Positions 1 to 6,900 of a DNA stretch of 6,900 nucleotides are shown here, piece by piece. The DNA is from an uncultured Oscillospiraceae bacterium (lineage in GTDB: Bacteria > Bacillota > Clostridia > UBA1212 > UBA1255): NCBI GenBank assembly GCA_902462635.1, contig CABQCN010000076.1:1-6900 (forward strand), read 5' to 3'. Numbering within the stretch: the first letter of the stretch is position 1; each line of letters opens with the position of its first letter. The position numbers and the translations under genes were made by a program. The notes under the pieces are model-generated. The model saw nothing but the letters and a program-made list of their open reading frames with translations, searched no databases and was not told the origin of the DNA.

Positions 1-802
1 AATCCATATTGTTCGTAGTATATCCCGGACAAATGGAGATGGCAGGACTTTTAACCTGATTCAAAAATTCGGATCCGTCCCATTCCGTCACGGGCGTTTC
101 GATTTTTCCCGCCACTTTGCCGAGACTTTCTGCGAGATAGGCCGCAGACTTTTTAAGCGCCGATCCGGGGACGATTCGAATCCAGGGGCCGGATTCGCTC
201 GGTACGGGGGAAGAAACGGCCTCGATTTGATAAATAATATCACAATTATATTTATTGAAGAGATCCGCTCTTACGGCATCGTTCGAAAGTTCTTCATTTT
301 CGAAGGAATTCCGCGGCATAATGATGACGGCGCCCGATGCCTCCAGGATACTTTTCAATTTCTCCCCGATCAGTAAATTGATTTGACCCGTCCAGGAAAC
401 GCCGGTACGCATATCATAACTTCCCTCGATATCGATGCCGATATAAACGCCGTCCAGTCTGTCCGCCGCAAAGCCCTTCTCGTCGATAAACAGCGAAGAA
501 TATACGTAACCGACAGCGTCTTCGTATTTTACTTTATACCATAATCCCTTTTCCAGGACTTCCAGCCGCTGGCATTCCGTGAGAACCCGCTTTACCGGGT
601 AAAAGAAACCGGGTCCGCTGCGCAATGTGATCTGCGTTTTATTCGTAGGGATCACCAGATTTTCTTCTTCCATGCCGAAAAGCACGTCCGCCTGTTCCAG
701 CCGGCCCGGGGATCCGATAAAACCGCAGAAAGCAGCGGCAATCACCATGATAAAAATACTGTACTTTACGATAATCCGGTAAATGCCGCCGTTTCGTTTC
801 AT
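1..802 (-). CDS. Membrane-anchored SH3b + degenerate amidase_3-like protein (partial, C-terminus missing)
   Basis: The gene starts at ATG 802 and stays open to the window edge, giving 267 visible codons. Residues 1-30 are a basic start (K2, R3, R9, K13) followed by a hydrophobic helix, so a signal anchor or signal peptide. Residues about 48-107 form a bacterial SH3 domain with the hallmark T-L-R-S-G-P-G (59-65), W88-Y-K-V and G98-Y-V. Residues 118-267 follow the outline of zinc N-acetylmuramoyl-L-alanine amidases (amidase_3), spacing included: I123-D124, I141-N142-L143, R164, D188 to A195, and P253 to N264. However, the zinc His, zinc Glu, second zinc His and catalytic Glu expected at 127, 138, 194 and 258 are G, T, E and C. 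It probably binds peptidoglycan without cutting it. The start overlaps the upstream hydrolase stop (ATGA, 799-802), and an AGGGAG motif lies 11 nt before it. Domain identity is recognised by eye; loss of activity is inferred. Confidence 0.8.
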   Translation of the reverse strand, partial: MKRNGGIYRIIVKYSIFIMVIAAAFCGFIGSPGRLEQADVLFGMEEENLVIPTNKTQITLRSGPGFFYPVKRVLTECQRLEVLEKGLWYKVKYEDAVGYVYSSLFIDEKGFAADRLDGVYIGIDIEGSYDMRTGVSWTGQINLLIGEKLKSILEASGAVIIMPRNSFENEELSNDAVRADLFNKYNCDIIYQIEAVSSPVPSESGPWIRIVPGSALKKSAAYLAESLGKVAGKIETPVTEWDGSEFLNQVKSPAISICPGYTTNNMD

Positions 803-3800
803 TTCTGTTCCAGCTCCCTGACCGTGATCCCATAAACGGCGCTGTTGATCAGCGCATAATCGTCGCTCCATTGCTCTCCGCCGGTGACAAAATGCTCCGG
901 CCCGTAAACGCCGCATTCCGCGGGCAGCAAATGCAGCGGTCCGAATACGTTCCGCCGGGAGCAAACGAGCGTAACCCCGATGTCGTATCCGGATCTCACC
1001 CACTCCGTGATATCCGCTTCGTACGGATCCCAGGCCAAAATTTCCGCATCCTGCGCGTCATTGCCAAACGGCGCCGCTTTTACGAGCGAAGCGCGGTATC
1101 CGTCGATCCGCAAATGGATTTTATCCGCTTTTAGGGAGGCGGAGAACGTGCCGTTCGGAATCCGGTACGTTACGCGTCCTGTGTAGAACGGCATATTGTA
1201 TTCCCGCAGATTTTTGAAACCGATTTTATCCGGTCTCCGATCCAGGATCCGTTTGTTTCCTTCCAGACGTACGCCGAATTCCCCGACCAGATACAACGCC
1301 TCGATATTCGTCGTGCGGCGGAACAGCGTTTTATACGTCACCACATTCCGTCCCCTGCGGATCAGCCCCGCCGGCACCGCCATTTTCTTGAAGCAGACAT
1401 CAATCCAGAAATCATCCGGATCCGCGCACGAAAGACGCGTGCCGTTCAAATAGAACTGGCAGAATTCCGGCCGTTCTCCGGCCAGGAAGACTTCGCCCTC
1501 CGGAAGCACATCGGCGTAAAATTCATATTCGATTTCGAGGTTCCCGTACGCGTCGTTGCAATATTTTTTGGCGTACCAGGGCTGCAGCATGCCGCCGCCG
1601 CGATGTTCGATCCCGGCCACATCCCGGATTTTCGCATCGACGCGCAGAATTTCTTCCTCCGGCTGCCATTCTCCGTCTCCGAATTTCCATTTGGCAAAAT
1701 CCAAAACGCACACGTTGTGTTCATCCAATTCATATGCAAATTCGCTGTCTGCGGGAAGCTGCGTGCATTTTATTTCTTCCAGCGCTTCCGGTATTTCTAA
1801 AGACGGATCCTGTTCCCGCGTAAACACGAAGATCATTTCTCCCGCGGGTTCGAGGTCGAAAGAAACGACAGGGGTTCCGTTTTCAAAAGACAGCTCTTTC
1901 CGGAAACGTCTTCCGGTGGCCAGATCCCATCGCTGCGCATATACGTTTCCCGCTTGCAGCGAAAAAGCGCCGCCGGCATCATGAAGGGAAAGGCGAAGAT
2001 CTTTCCGCGGCGTATCCCGGTCCGTATTGAGCAGCGCGGCGTACAATACGTTTTGATCCGCGTCATAGCGCACCTGGACAAAAACAGTTTCCGCGCCCGC
2101 ACCTTCTACCTGCGGGTAAAACGCCGATTTTTCCCGCAGTGCCCGGGTAAGCGCCTGTTTTTCAAACGGCACCGCGGCGGCGTTCCCATGTTCCGCCAGT
2201 GCGCGCGCCGCGCCGGAACGTTTCCCATCCACATAGGCAGGGATGTCGCCGGCAAAAACGACTTTTCCGCCGAGATCCATAAATTCTTTCAATATTTGTA
2301 CCGTAGAAGCACGCATCGTCACCATACCGCTGACGACAACCGTGCGGTAGGAGGCCTCTCCGATTCGGAGCACCGCGGTTCCGGCAGCATCCCGGTCCAC
2401 GGAATACAGCTCCCGCATCATATATTCTTCCCCGTAATCAAAATCCAGCTGACTCCCCATCAGAATATGGAACAATTTTTCATAATGGCGTTCCAGTTCC
2501 GCCTCGTCTTTGTTATCCGGGGATGCGTATACCCAGCGCGCCCAGCCCGCATACATCATCGCCCACGCCGATTCGATGGGATTCAGCACCAAAAGGTCGC
2601 AAACCTGACGGCCCTGCGTCATAACCGTACCGAATCTGGCAAAATAGGTCTCTATGTAATTATAATCTTTATAGTACGAAGACTGGTGGAAAATACTTGC
2701 CGGATAATCACGTTTCGATTCGCCTTCCATGGTATACCAAGAAAGATGGTGACATCGCAAATTGATTCCCAAAAGCGCCTGCCAGTCGCCGACCGCCTTA
2801 TGCGCTTTGAAATCAAACTGCCATCCCGTACAGCCGTACAGCTCGGACAGCATCCATTTCTGCCCCGTCTGTCTGGCGGCGGAAGCAAGCTGCTTCACCA
2901 CCCAATAACATTTGTTATGCTCCGTCAGAAGGTCGATGCCCGGATACGTCATATGCGGATAAAAGCGCATCAGCGAACCGTTCGGAACCGTCTGGTTCGT
3001 CAGCGTATCTTCGTGCAGCACATGTCCCGTGAAAATCATGTTGTTGCGCTCGCACCATTCACGGATCGGATCCGCAAAACGTTCGATAAACAGATTGTTC
3101 CCCAGATCCACAAAATCCAGTTTGATATGCGAAACGTTCTGCCCATCTTTCCGGTAAAATAATTCCGGCAGCAGCGGCTTCAACGCGTAACCGTAGCGTT
3201 TTTCAAATTCTTCGAAAAGATCGTCCGTATATGCCGCGGAGCAGATGGCAACGCCGTTCTCCACGCGGTAATCGTCCAGCATATGTCCGCGGTGCGGCTC
3301 ATCGGTAAAAATCCCCTTGATACTTGTACCGATCCGCTTTCCGCAATGTTTTTTATACGCTTCGTGCGTCAATTCGATAAAACGGTCTACCGCCTTACGG
3401 CTCATGGTATCGATATAGGTGGTGCCGTTATAAACGCTTGCCGGGGCGTCCGGGACGATCCGGAACACGAGGACTTTGTTGTATTCGTCTTCCTGCAGCG
3501 CCTCTTCCAGCGCTTCCCGCCCATTACAGGAAACATATTCGAATACGCTCGTTTCCGCAATATGCGCGGCAAATACGGCGATCACTTCCGCTTTGCCATC
3601 GCCCGGAATTTCCCGCTCCCAATCGAACGAAGCGCGGTCATAACAATACATGACCATGGATTTCATACGGTATTGCGGATCCACAGTGACTTTCCCGCCC
3701 GCGCTTCCGCTCGGCCAGCGATCTTCATCGTACAACCATGCGGTCAGGCCCATCTGTTCGCCCGCATCGGCGACAGCATTGACGAGATCGAACCATTCCT

Positions 3801-3993
3801 CGCCCAAATATTCCGTCATCAGACCGGCGCGCGAATGCATAAAGAAGCCGCCGAATCCCATTTCCTTGATAATCGAAAGCTGGCGCAGCAGTTCTTTCTT
3901 CTCCAGTTCCCCGTTCCAGGACCAGAACGGGATTCCTCGAAATTCCCTGCCCGGATTTTCAAATAAGTCGGTGATCTTTTTTTTATCTTCCAT
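799..3993 (-). CDS. GH106-like glycoside hydrolase (alpha-L-rhamnosidase family)
   Basis: This is a protein of 1064 residues from ATG 3993. A GTG at 4008 would add five codons, but the ATG has GAGGTC (4001-4006) at proper spacing. Residues 20-100 carry signatures of GH106-like proteins: P22-F-W-S-W-N-G, G48-G-F-F-M-H-S-R, then Y88-D-E-D-R-W-P-S-G-S-A-G-G. The TIM-barrel-like catalytic part runs to about 460. Two acidic sites, E232 (in T-D-E-P) and E384 (in S-E-L-Y-G), are the best candidates for catalytic acid and base. Residues about 540-590 look like a Rossmann-type flavodoxin/GATase-like fold, followed by beta-rich regions. The last 300 residues contain a galactose-binding-like module ending around Y901-L-V-G-E-F-G-V. 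No signal peptide is present, so it should act in the cytoplasm on imported oligosaccharides. Rhamnose specificity is inferred from the family; other substrates are possible. It sits between the acetylesterase (28 bp upstream) and the amidase-like gene (4-bp overlap). Confidence 0.82.
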   Translation of the reverse strand: MEDKKKITDLFENPGREFRGIPFWSWNGELEKKELLRQLSIIKEMGFGGFFMHSRAGLMTEYLGEEWFDLVNAVADAGEQMGLTAWLYDEDRWPSGSAGGKVTVDPQYRMKSMVMYCYDRASFDWEREIPGDGKAEVIAVFAAHIAETSVFEYVSCNGREALEEALQEDEYNKVLVFRIVPDAPASVYNGTTYIDTMSRKAVDRFIELTHEAYKKHCGKRIGTSIKGIFTDEPHRGHMLDDYRVENGVAICSAAYTDDLFEEFEKRYGYALKPLLPELFYRKDGQNVSHIKLDFVDLGNNLFIERFADPIREWCERNNMIFTGHVLHEDTLTNQTVPNGSLMRFYPHMTYPGIDLLTEHNKCYWVVKQLASAARQTGQKWMLSELYGCTGWQFDFKAHKAVGDWQALLGINLRCHHLSWYTMEGESKRDYPASIFHQSSYYKDYNYIETYFARFGTVMTQGRQVCDLLVLNPIESAWAMMYAGWARWVYASPDNKDEAELERHYEKLFHILMGSQLDFDYGEEYMMRELYSVDRDAAGTAVLRIGEASYRTVVVSGMVTMRASTVQILKEFMDLGGKVVFAGDIPAYVDGKRSGAARALAEHGNAAAVPFEKQALTRALREKSAFYPQVEGAGAETVFVQVRYDADQNVLYAALLNTDRDTPRKDLRLSLHDAGGAFSLQAGNVYAQRWDLATGRRFRKELSFENGTPVVSFDLEPAGEMIFVFTREQDPSLEIPEALEEIKCTQLPADSEFAYELDEHNVCVLDFAKWKFGDGEWQPEEEILRVDAKIRDVAGIEHRGGGMLQPWYAKKYCNDAYGNLEIEYEFYADVLPEGEVFLAGERPEFCQFYLNGTRLSCADPDDFWIDVCFKKMAVPAGLIRRGRNVVTYKTLFRRTTNIEALYLVGEFGVRLEGNKRILDRRPDKIGFKNLREYNMPFYTGRVTYRIPNGTFSASLKADKIHLRIDGYRASLVKAAPFGNDAQDAEILAWDPYEADITEWVRSGYDIGVTLVCSRRNVFGPLHLLPAECGVYGPEHFVTGGEQWSDDYALINSAVYGITVRELEQK

Positions 3994-4000
3994 TGCACAT

Positions 4001-4006
4001 GACCTC
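4001..4006 (-). promoter_or_regulatory. Ribosome binding site of the GH106-like gene
   Basis: The minus strand reads GAGGTC, about 7-9 nt before the ATG at 3993. It decides between that ATG and the in-frame GTG at 4008, which overlaps this site and has no Shine-Dalgarno sequence of its own. Confidence 0.65.
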
Positions 4007-4021
4007 ACATTCTATCTGTTT

Positions 4022-5143
4022 TTATGCAAATATGTTTAAATGATCGATTTCCTGGATCAATTTTTTGGCTTCGCTCCTGTGGACCGAAATCAGCGGATGC
4101 CTGCTGTACACCGTATCGCGCTGCCAAAACGAAATCTTTGTATCTCCCGTTTCCGCCCTATATTCCGCGATAGCTTCTGCCTCATAGATTCCGGAGTAGG
4201 AAGCATCCGTACAGAGAATAGAACTGTTCGGATACATCTTGCGAACTTCTTTGACCAAGGTAATATAGTCCGCCTTAAACTGGTCATAGGTATACGCTCC
4301 CCCCGATCCGGTGACTACGCTGTAATCATTGCCACCCAAATTAATGATCACGAGATCGCGCTGGCGTCCACGGGCCGATGCATCCCAAATTTTCAAAACA
4401 CCGTTAAACGGATCGGCATAACGGATCATATTTTCGGGAAATGTCGTGTTGATCATCTGCGTATACAAGCCGTTCTTCGCAACGATTTCAAGATCGGCGT
4501 CATAATGCCTTGCCGCGATCGCCGCCATCGTCAGCAGCCCGTCTTCGGAAGAGGAATAACTGATCGCGAGTTCTTCGCCCAGATTATTCGATCCGCAGGT
4601 AATGGAATCCCCGATCACGAGGATGCTTTTTTCTTTTGCCGCAGGCGGCGCTACAATCGCGCCGTCACCCGGTAATAATTTGACGACTCCTAATTTATTT
4701 AAGGAAGATTGATTTGCTTTCTGCACCGTAATCTTATGAACGCCGTCCTCCAGACCGCTTGCCAGCGTCACCGTACTGCGTCCCTTTTCCAGCAAAATAC
4801 GGCTGTCGTTTTTCAAGCCGGCCTCCGTGCCGTCGGCTTTCACTGCATCGAGTCCGCTGTAGTCGTCGTCGATAAATACATGAATGTAGGTGTTATGGTC
4901 GCTGTCCGACGGTTCGGAAATAAATTCCGCCTTCAGCTCGGTGCCCTCGAAGTTTACTTCGAAACCTGCACAACTCAGATTGGTATAATACGCGCCGTTC
5001 TCCTCATAATATCTTCCTAAGAAACGGACTGTCTGTTCATTGACCGCCACTTCTCCCTTTAACGGAAAATCCGGCCTTTTGTTGCCGCAGGAAACCATAA
5101 ATAATAGGATGCCTGCCAATAAGATCATTGCCGCTCGTTTCAC
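4022..5143 (-). CDS. CE2-like SGNH carbohydrate acetylesterase, lipoprotein
   Basis: This is a protein of 373 residues starting at GTG 5143. Residues 1-19 are a lipoprotein signal: K2-R3, a hydrophobic stretch, then M-V-S-C with lipidated C19, which predicts anchoring on the outer face of the membrane. Residues about 38-155 form a jelly-roll module typical of family CE2 (F41-L-G-R-Y, F61 to G67). Residues about 172-373 are an SGNH/GDSL hydrolase with nucleophile S180 in G-D-S, block III G270-G-N-D273, and H349-P in block V. The Asp usually three residues before that His is Y346, so a Ser-His dyad is likely, a variation known in CE2. The expected reaction is removal of O-acetyl groups from polysaccharides. 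It is the first gene of the operon, followed after 28 bp by the GH106-like hydrolase, which fits debranching of acetylated plant or exopolysaccharide before import. The exact substrate is unknown. Confidence 0.83.
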   Translation of the reverse strand: MKRAAMILLAGILLFMVSCGNKRPDFPLKGEVAVNEQTVRFLGRYYEENGAYYTNLSCAGFEVNFEGTELKAEFISEPSDSDHNTYIHVFIDDDYSGLDAVKADGTEAGLKNDSRILLEKGRSTVTLASGLEDGVHKITVQKANQSSLNKLGVVKLLPGDGAIVAPPAAKEKSILVIGDSITCGSNNLGEELAISYSSSEDGLLTMAAIAARHYDADLEIVAKNGLYTQMINTTFPENMIRYADPFNGVLKIWDASARGRQRDLVIINLGGNDYSVVTGSGGAYTYDQFKADYITLVKEVRKMYPNSSILCTDASYSGIYEAEAIAEYRAETGDTKISFWQRDTVYSRHPLISVHRSEAKKLIQEIDHLNIFA

Positions 5144-5150
5144 TCCAACA

Positions 5151-5158
5151 CTCCTCCC
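5151..5158 (-). promoter_or_regulatory. Ribosome binding site of the acetylesterase
   Basis: The minus strand reads GGGAGGAG, 7 nt before the GTG at 5143. This near-perfect Shine-Dalgarno supports the GTG start over the in-frame ATG five codons later (M6). Starting at M6 would remove the basic residues of the lipoprotein signal. Confidence 0.75.
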
Positions 5159-5185
5159 GTAATCTTGTTACATATTAATGCCTCA

Positions 5186-5209
5186 CAAGTGAAATTGCAA
5201 GTAAATTTG
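5186..5209. repeat. 12-bp imperfect tandem repeat in the divergent promoter region
   Basis: CAAGTGAAATTG (5186-5197) is followed directly by CAAGTAAATTTG (5198-5209), identical at 10 of 12 positions. It lies between the esterase start and the spoVT promoter candidate. It could be a binding site for a regulator of the carbohydrate operon, or chance in AT-rich DNA. Confidence 0.35.
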
Positions 5210-5220
5210 TCATATTTTAT

Positions 5221-5249
5221 GTATATTTTTTCCCCGGTGGTAAATAATA
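5221..5249 (+). promoter_or_regulatory. Sigma-G-like promoter candidate for spoVT
   Basis: GTATA (5221-5225) and AATAATA (5243-5249) are separated by 17 nt. They match the Bacillus sigma-G consensus (GHATR, then CATWHTA) at 11 of 12 positions; only the first base of the -10 box differs. A start near 5256 would give a leader of about 40 nt. In Bacillus subtilis spoVT is transcribed by sigma-G in the forespore, so this fits. AT-rich sequence makes chance matches fairly likely. Confidence 0.4.
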
Positions 5250-5280
5250 CTAAAGAAAAATGATTACAACAACTTTGACG

Positions 5281-5286
5281 AAGGAG
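5281..5286 (+). promoter_or_regulatory. Ribosome binding site of spoVT
   Basis: AAGGAG ends 10 nt before the ATG at 5297. An earlier ATG at 5290 is only 3 nt away and opens just four codons in another frame. The spoVT frame itself has a stop at 5291-5293, so 5297 is the only plausible start. Confidence 0.75.
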
Positions 5287-5296
5287 TTTATGATAT

Positions 5297-5875
5297 ATGA
5301 GTGAAACCAAAAATATAAATCTGCTGAAAGCCACGGGAATCGTAAGACGGATCGACGAACTGGGAAGGATCGTTATTCCGAAAGAAATCCGGCGCACGCT
5401 CCGCCTGCGGGAGGGCGATCCGGTGGAAATTTACACGGGAGAAAACGGAGAAATCATTTTGCGTAAATATTCCGTGATGAGCGATTTGAATGAATTTGCC
5501 GTGCAGTTTGCCGACAGCCTTGCGAAAACCGCAGGATACCCTACATGTATCACAGACAGAGATTCCGTTGTCGCCGTATCCGGTATTTCTAAAAAAGATT
5601 TTTCCGGAAAACGGATCACCCGGCAGCTCGAACAGGCGATGGAAGACCGTTCTACATTGATCGCAAAAGATAAAAAGAGCGATTATTTTCCGATTCTGGA
5701 AGACGTAAGCGGGGATAAAATCATGTCTTACGTCGTTACCCCGATCATATCCCACGGCGATCCCGTCGGATCTGTGATCATGTTCTCTCCGGACAACAGA
5801 AGTTCTCTTGGGGATACGGAGGCGAAACTGACGCAATCGGCGGCCGCTGTGATCGGCAGACAGCTGGAACAATAA
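5297..5875 (+). CDS. spoVT: Stage V sporulation protein T (AbrB-type transcription factor with GAF domain)
   Basis: This is a protein of 192 residues. Residues 12-56 are the swapped-hairpin AbrB DNA-binding domain with the nearly invariant SpoVT motifs A12-T-G-I-V-R-R-I-D and L22-G-R-I-V-I-P-K-E-I-R-R-T-L-R, followed by R38-E-G-D-P. Residues about 60-190 match the SpoVT GAF-like domain (D87-R-D, A93-V-S-G-x-S-K-K-D, G154-D-P-V-G, final R188-Q-L-E-Q). In Bacillus, SpoVT is a forespore regulator that activates or represses sigma-G genes and affects spore coat and germination properties. The Bacillus protein has 178 residues; here there is a short N-terminal extension (M1-L10) before the usual K-A-T-G start region. 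The gene is transcribed alone, divergent from the esterase operon and convergent with the unknown gene to its right. It indicates a spore-forming ancestry. Confidence 0.96.
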   Translation: MSETKNINLLKATGIVRRIDELGRIVIPKEIRRTLRLREGDPVEIYTGENGEIILRKYSVMSDLNEFAVQFADSLAKTAGYPTCITDRDSVVAVSGISKKDFSGKRITRQLEQAMEDRSTLIAKDKKSDYFPILEDVSGDKIMSYVVTPIISHGDPVGSVIMFSPDNRSSLGDTEAKLTQSAAAVIGRQLEQ

Positions 5876-5884
5876 AAATAAATC

Positions 5885-5922
5885 AAAACGGGCGGAACGC
5901 ATGTGCGTTCCGCCCGTTTTTT
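5885..5922 (+). terminator. Bidirectional Rho-independent terminator between spoVT and the convergent gene
   Basis: There is a 12-bp GC-rich perfect stem (5889-5900 with 5905-5916) around a 4-nt ATGT loop. It is flanked by T5917-T5922 on the plus strand and by A5885-A5888, which reads as T on the minus strand. It lies 13 nt after the spoVT stop and about 26 nt after the stop of the convergent gene. It should end spoVT strongly, and the minus-strand transcript more weakly because its T-tract is only four bases. Confidence 0.92.
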
Positions 5923-5948
5923 CTGCTTCTCCATCCTTGTAAAAAGAT

Positions 5949-6900
5949 TCAGGCAATTGCCCCGTCCAGATCTCCGAAATCCATATCGCCGGCACCGTCG
6001 CCCAGAAGCTTCAAAATTCCTTGCAATTCTTCATCCGTCAGTACTTTCTCCGGCGCTGTAATGTTCGCAATGTTTTTTTGATCGAGCTTTATTTCCAAAG
6101 ATAAACCCATTTGCGAAACGCCTGCTCCCAGACCGGCCGTCTCCGTTTCAATTCCCAGTATTTCCACTTTAAAGGAACAGGAAGCCGCCTTTGCCGTAAT
6201 CGAGAAGCAGAAGCGTCCTTCTCCGATTTCCTGCGCCAGTTCCTCTGCTTCCGTATTTACTTTGTCCTCCGCAAATTCTGTATCGAGATTCTTCTGGAAA
6301 GCTTCTTTATCGAATTGCGAAAGAATCTGTCTGAATTCTTCCGGAAGCTCTTCCTTATTTTTCAATGCAGCAGCGAACGTATCCGTGATATCCGCCAGAT
6401 CCGTGCGTAATACGGCGCTCACGCCCACAACAAATGCCTTAATGTTCGTTTTATCGAGTTCAAACTCAATTTTTTCCTGATCGGCGGTAAGCGCCTTTGC
6501 CGCGACGAACGCGTCTTCCAGATGATTCAGGAAGGCAAGCACGTTCTCCTTCTGCATCGTCTCCGAAAGCGCGGACAGAACCGCCTGAACCATTGCCGGA
6601 TCCAGGTCCGACTGGCTGAGAATATCGTCGATTTCCGGCAGGGAGATACCGGGATCAAACACGGACGCAAGATCCATGCACTGCTGGAGATCAACATACT
6701 CGTTTTCATACGGCCATTTCAAAAAGTCCGCATAGGCGGATAACAGGTCGTCCGCCACGGCCTTCATCATATCGACATAAAAGGTAAACAGCGCTTTTGC
6801 ATTTAAATAAATCGTTCCGTTGCTGATCACCAGATCGGTAATGGAAGTATCCTTCAGCAGGAGATCGATTTTGCCGCTTTCCGCTGCGGATTCCCCTTTG
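5949..6900 (-). CDS. Unrecognised, probably exported or envelope protein (partial, N-terminus missing)
   Basis: The reading frame ends at TGA 5949-5951 and stays open to the right edge, giving 316 visible residues. The GTG at 6830 is only an internal Val: the 23 upstream codons are open and continue the same beta-rich pattern, so the real start lies outside the window. The visible part begins with short beta-like strands (I-D-L-L-L, then T-D-L-V-I-S-N-G-T-I-Y-L-N). It continues as a mostly helical acidic region rich in Ala, Glu and Leu, then returns to beta strands (R-F-C-F-S-I-T-A-K, then S-L-E-I-K-L-D) and ends in an Asp/Gly-rich tail. No catalytic motif or membrane segment is visible. The pattern recalls clostridial secreted or lipoprotein families with repeated beta hairpins, but I do not recognise a family. 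It converges on spoVT across a shared terminator. Confidence 0.75.
   Translation of the reverse strand, partial: KGESAAESGKIDLLLKDTSITDLVISNGTIYLNAKALFTFYVDMMKAVADDLLSAYADFLKWPYENEYVDLQQCMDLASVFDPGISLPEIDDILSQSDLDPAMVQAVLSALSETMQKENVLAFLNHLEDAFVAAKALTADQEKIEFELDKTNIKAFVVGVSAVLRTDLADITDTFAAALKNKEELPEEFRQILSQFDKEAFQKNLDTEFAEDKVNTEAEELAQEIGEGRFCFSITAKAASCSFKVEILGIETETAGLGAGVSQMGLSLEIKLDQKNIANITAPEKVLTDEELQGILKLLGDGAGDMDFGDLDGAIA

Noticed and set aside
1954..3162. 402-codon open frame on the plus strand, opposite the GH106-like gene
   Set aside because: It lies wholly antisense to a well-supported family protein. Its Arg/His/Pro-rich product has no recognisable motif, so it is a codon-bias shadow.
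5214..5221. Sigma-E-like -10 element (CATAAAAT) on the minus strand
   Set aside because: No matching -35 element is found at suitable spacing.
5174..5242. Minus-strand sigma-A promoter candidates for the esterase operon: TTGCAA with TAATAT (17 nt apart) and TTACCA with TAAAAT (18 nt apart)
   Set aside because: Each -35 matches only 4 of 6 positions, and the two are equally weak in AT-rich DNA, so neither can be chosen.
5290..5304. Tiny four-codon upstream frame (M-I-Y-E) overlapping the spoVT start
   Set aside because: It is only 3 nt from the Shine-Dalgarno sequence, too close for efficient initiation; probably chance.
5288..5995. 235-codon minus-strand frame opposite spoVT
   Set aside because: It overlaps the entire spoVT gene and crosses the terminator hairpin. 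Its product has no family resemblance.

Overview
The window looks like chromosomal DNA of an endospore-forming Clostridia-type Firmicute with GC near 50%. The support is a clear SpoVT homologue, strong AGGAGG-type ribosome binding sites, a Gram-positive type lipoprotein signal and compact gene packing. The exact family cannot be fixed from this sequence. There are five protein genes, two of them cut by the window edges, and no RNA gene, mobile element or CRISPR array was seen.

Left part (1-5143, all minus strand): a tightly packed three-gene operon read right to left. It begins with a surface lipoprotein resembling CE2-type carbohydrate acetylesterases (4022-5143). After 28 bp comes a large cytoplasmic glycoside hydrolase of the GH106 (alpha-L-rhamnosidase-like) type (799-3993). 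Its TGA stop overlaps the ATG of a membrane-anchored SH3b plus amidase_3-like protein (802 to beyond position 1). The first two suggest handling of acetylated, possibly rhamnose-containing polysaccharide: deacetylation outside the cell and glycosidic cleavage inside it. The third has an amidase_3-like outline, but all four expected zinc-binding and catalytic positions are replaced. It is therefore probably a non-catalytic wall-binding or regulatory protein.

Middle (5144-5296): a 153-bp divergent intergenic region. It holds a sigma-G-like promoter candidate and a ribosome binding site for spoVT on the plus strand, and the ribosome binding site of the esterase on the minus strand. It also contains a 12-bp imperfect tandem repeat.

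Right part (5297-6900): spoVT (plus) converges on an unrecognised gene (minus, start beyond the window). A strong GC-rich hairpin with T-tracts on both sides lies between them and probably terminates both transcripts.

The most interesting item is the catalytically degenerate amidase-like protein, translationally coupled to a glycoside hydrolase.
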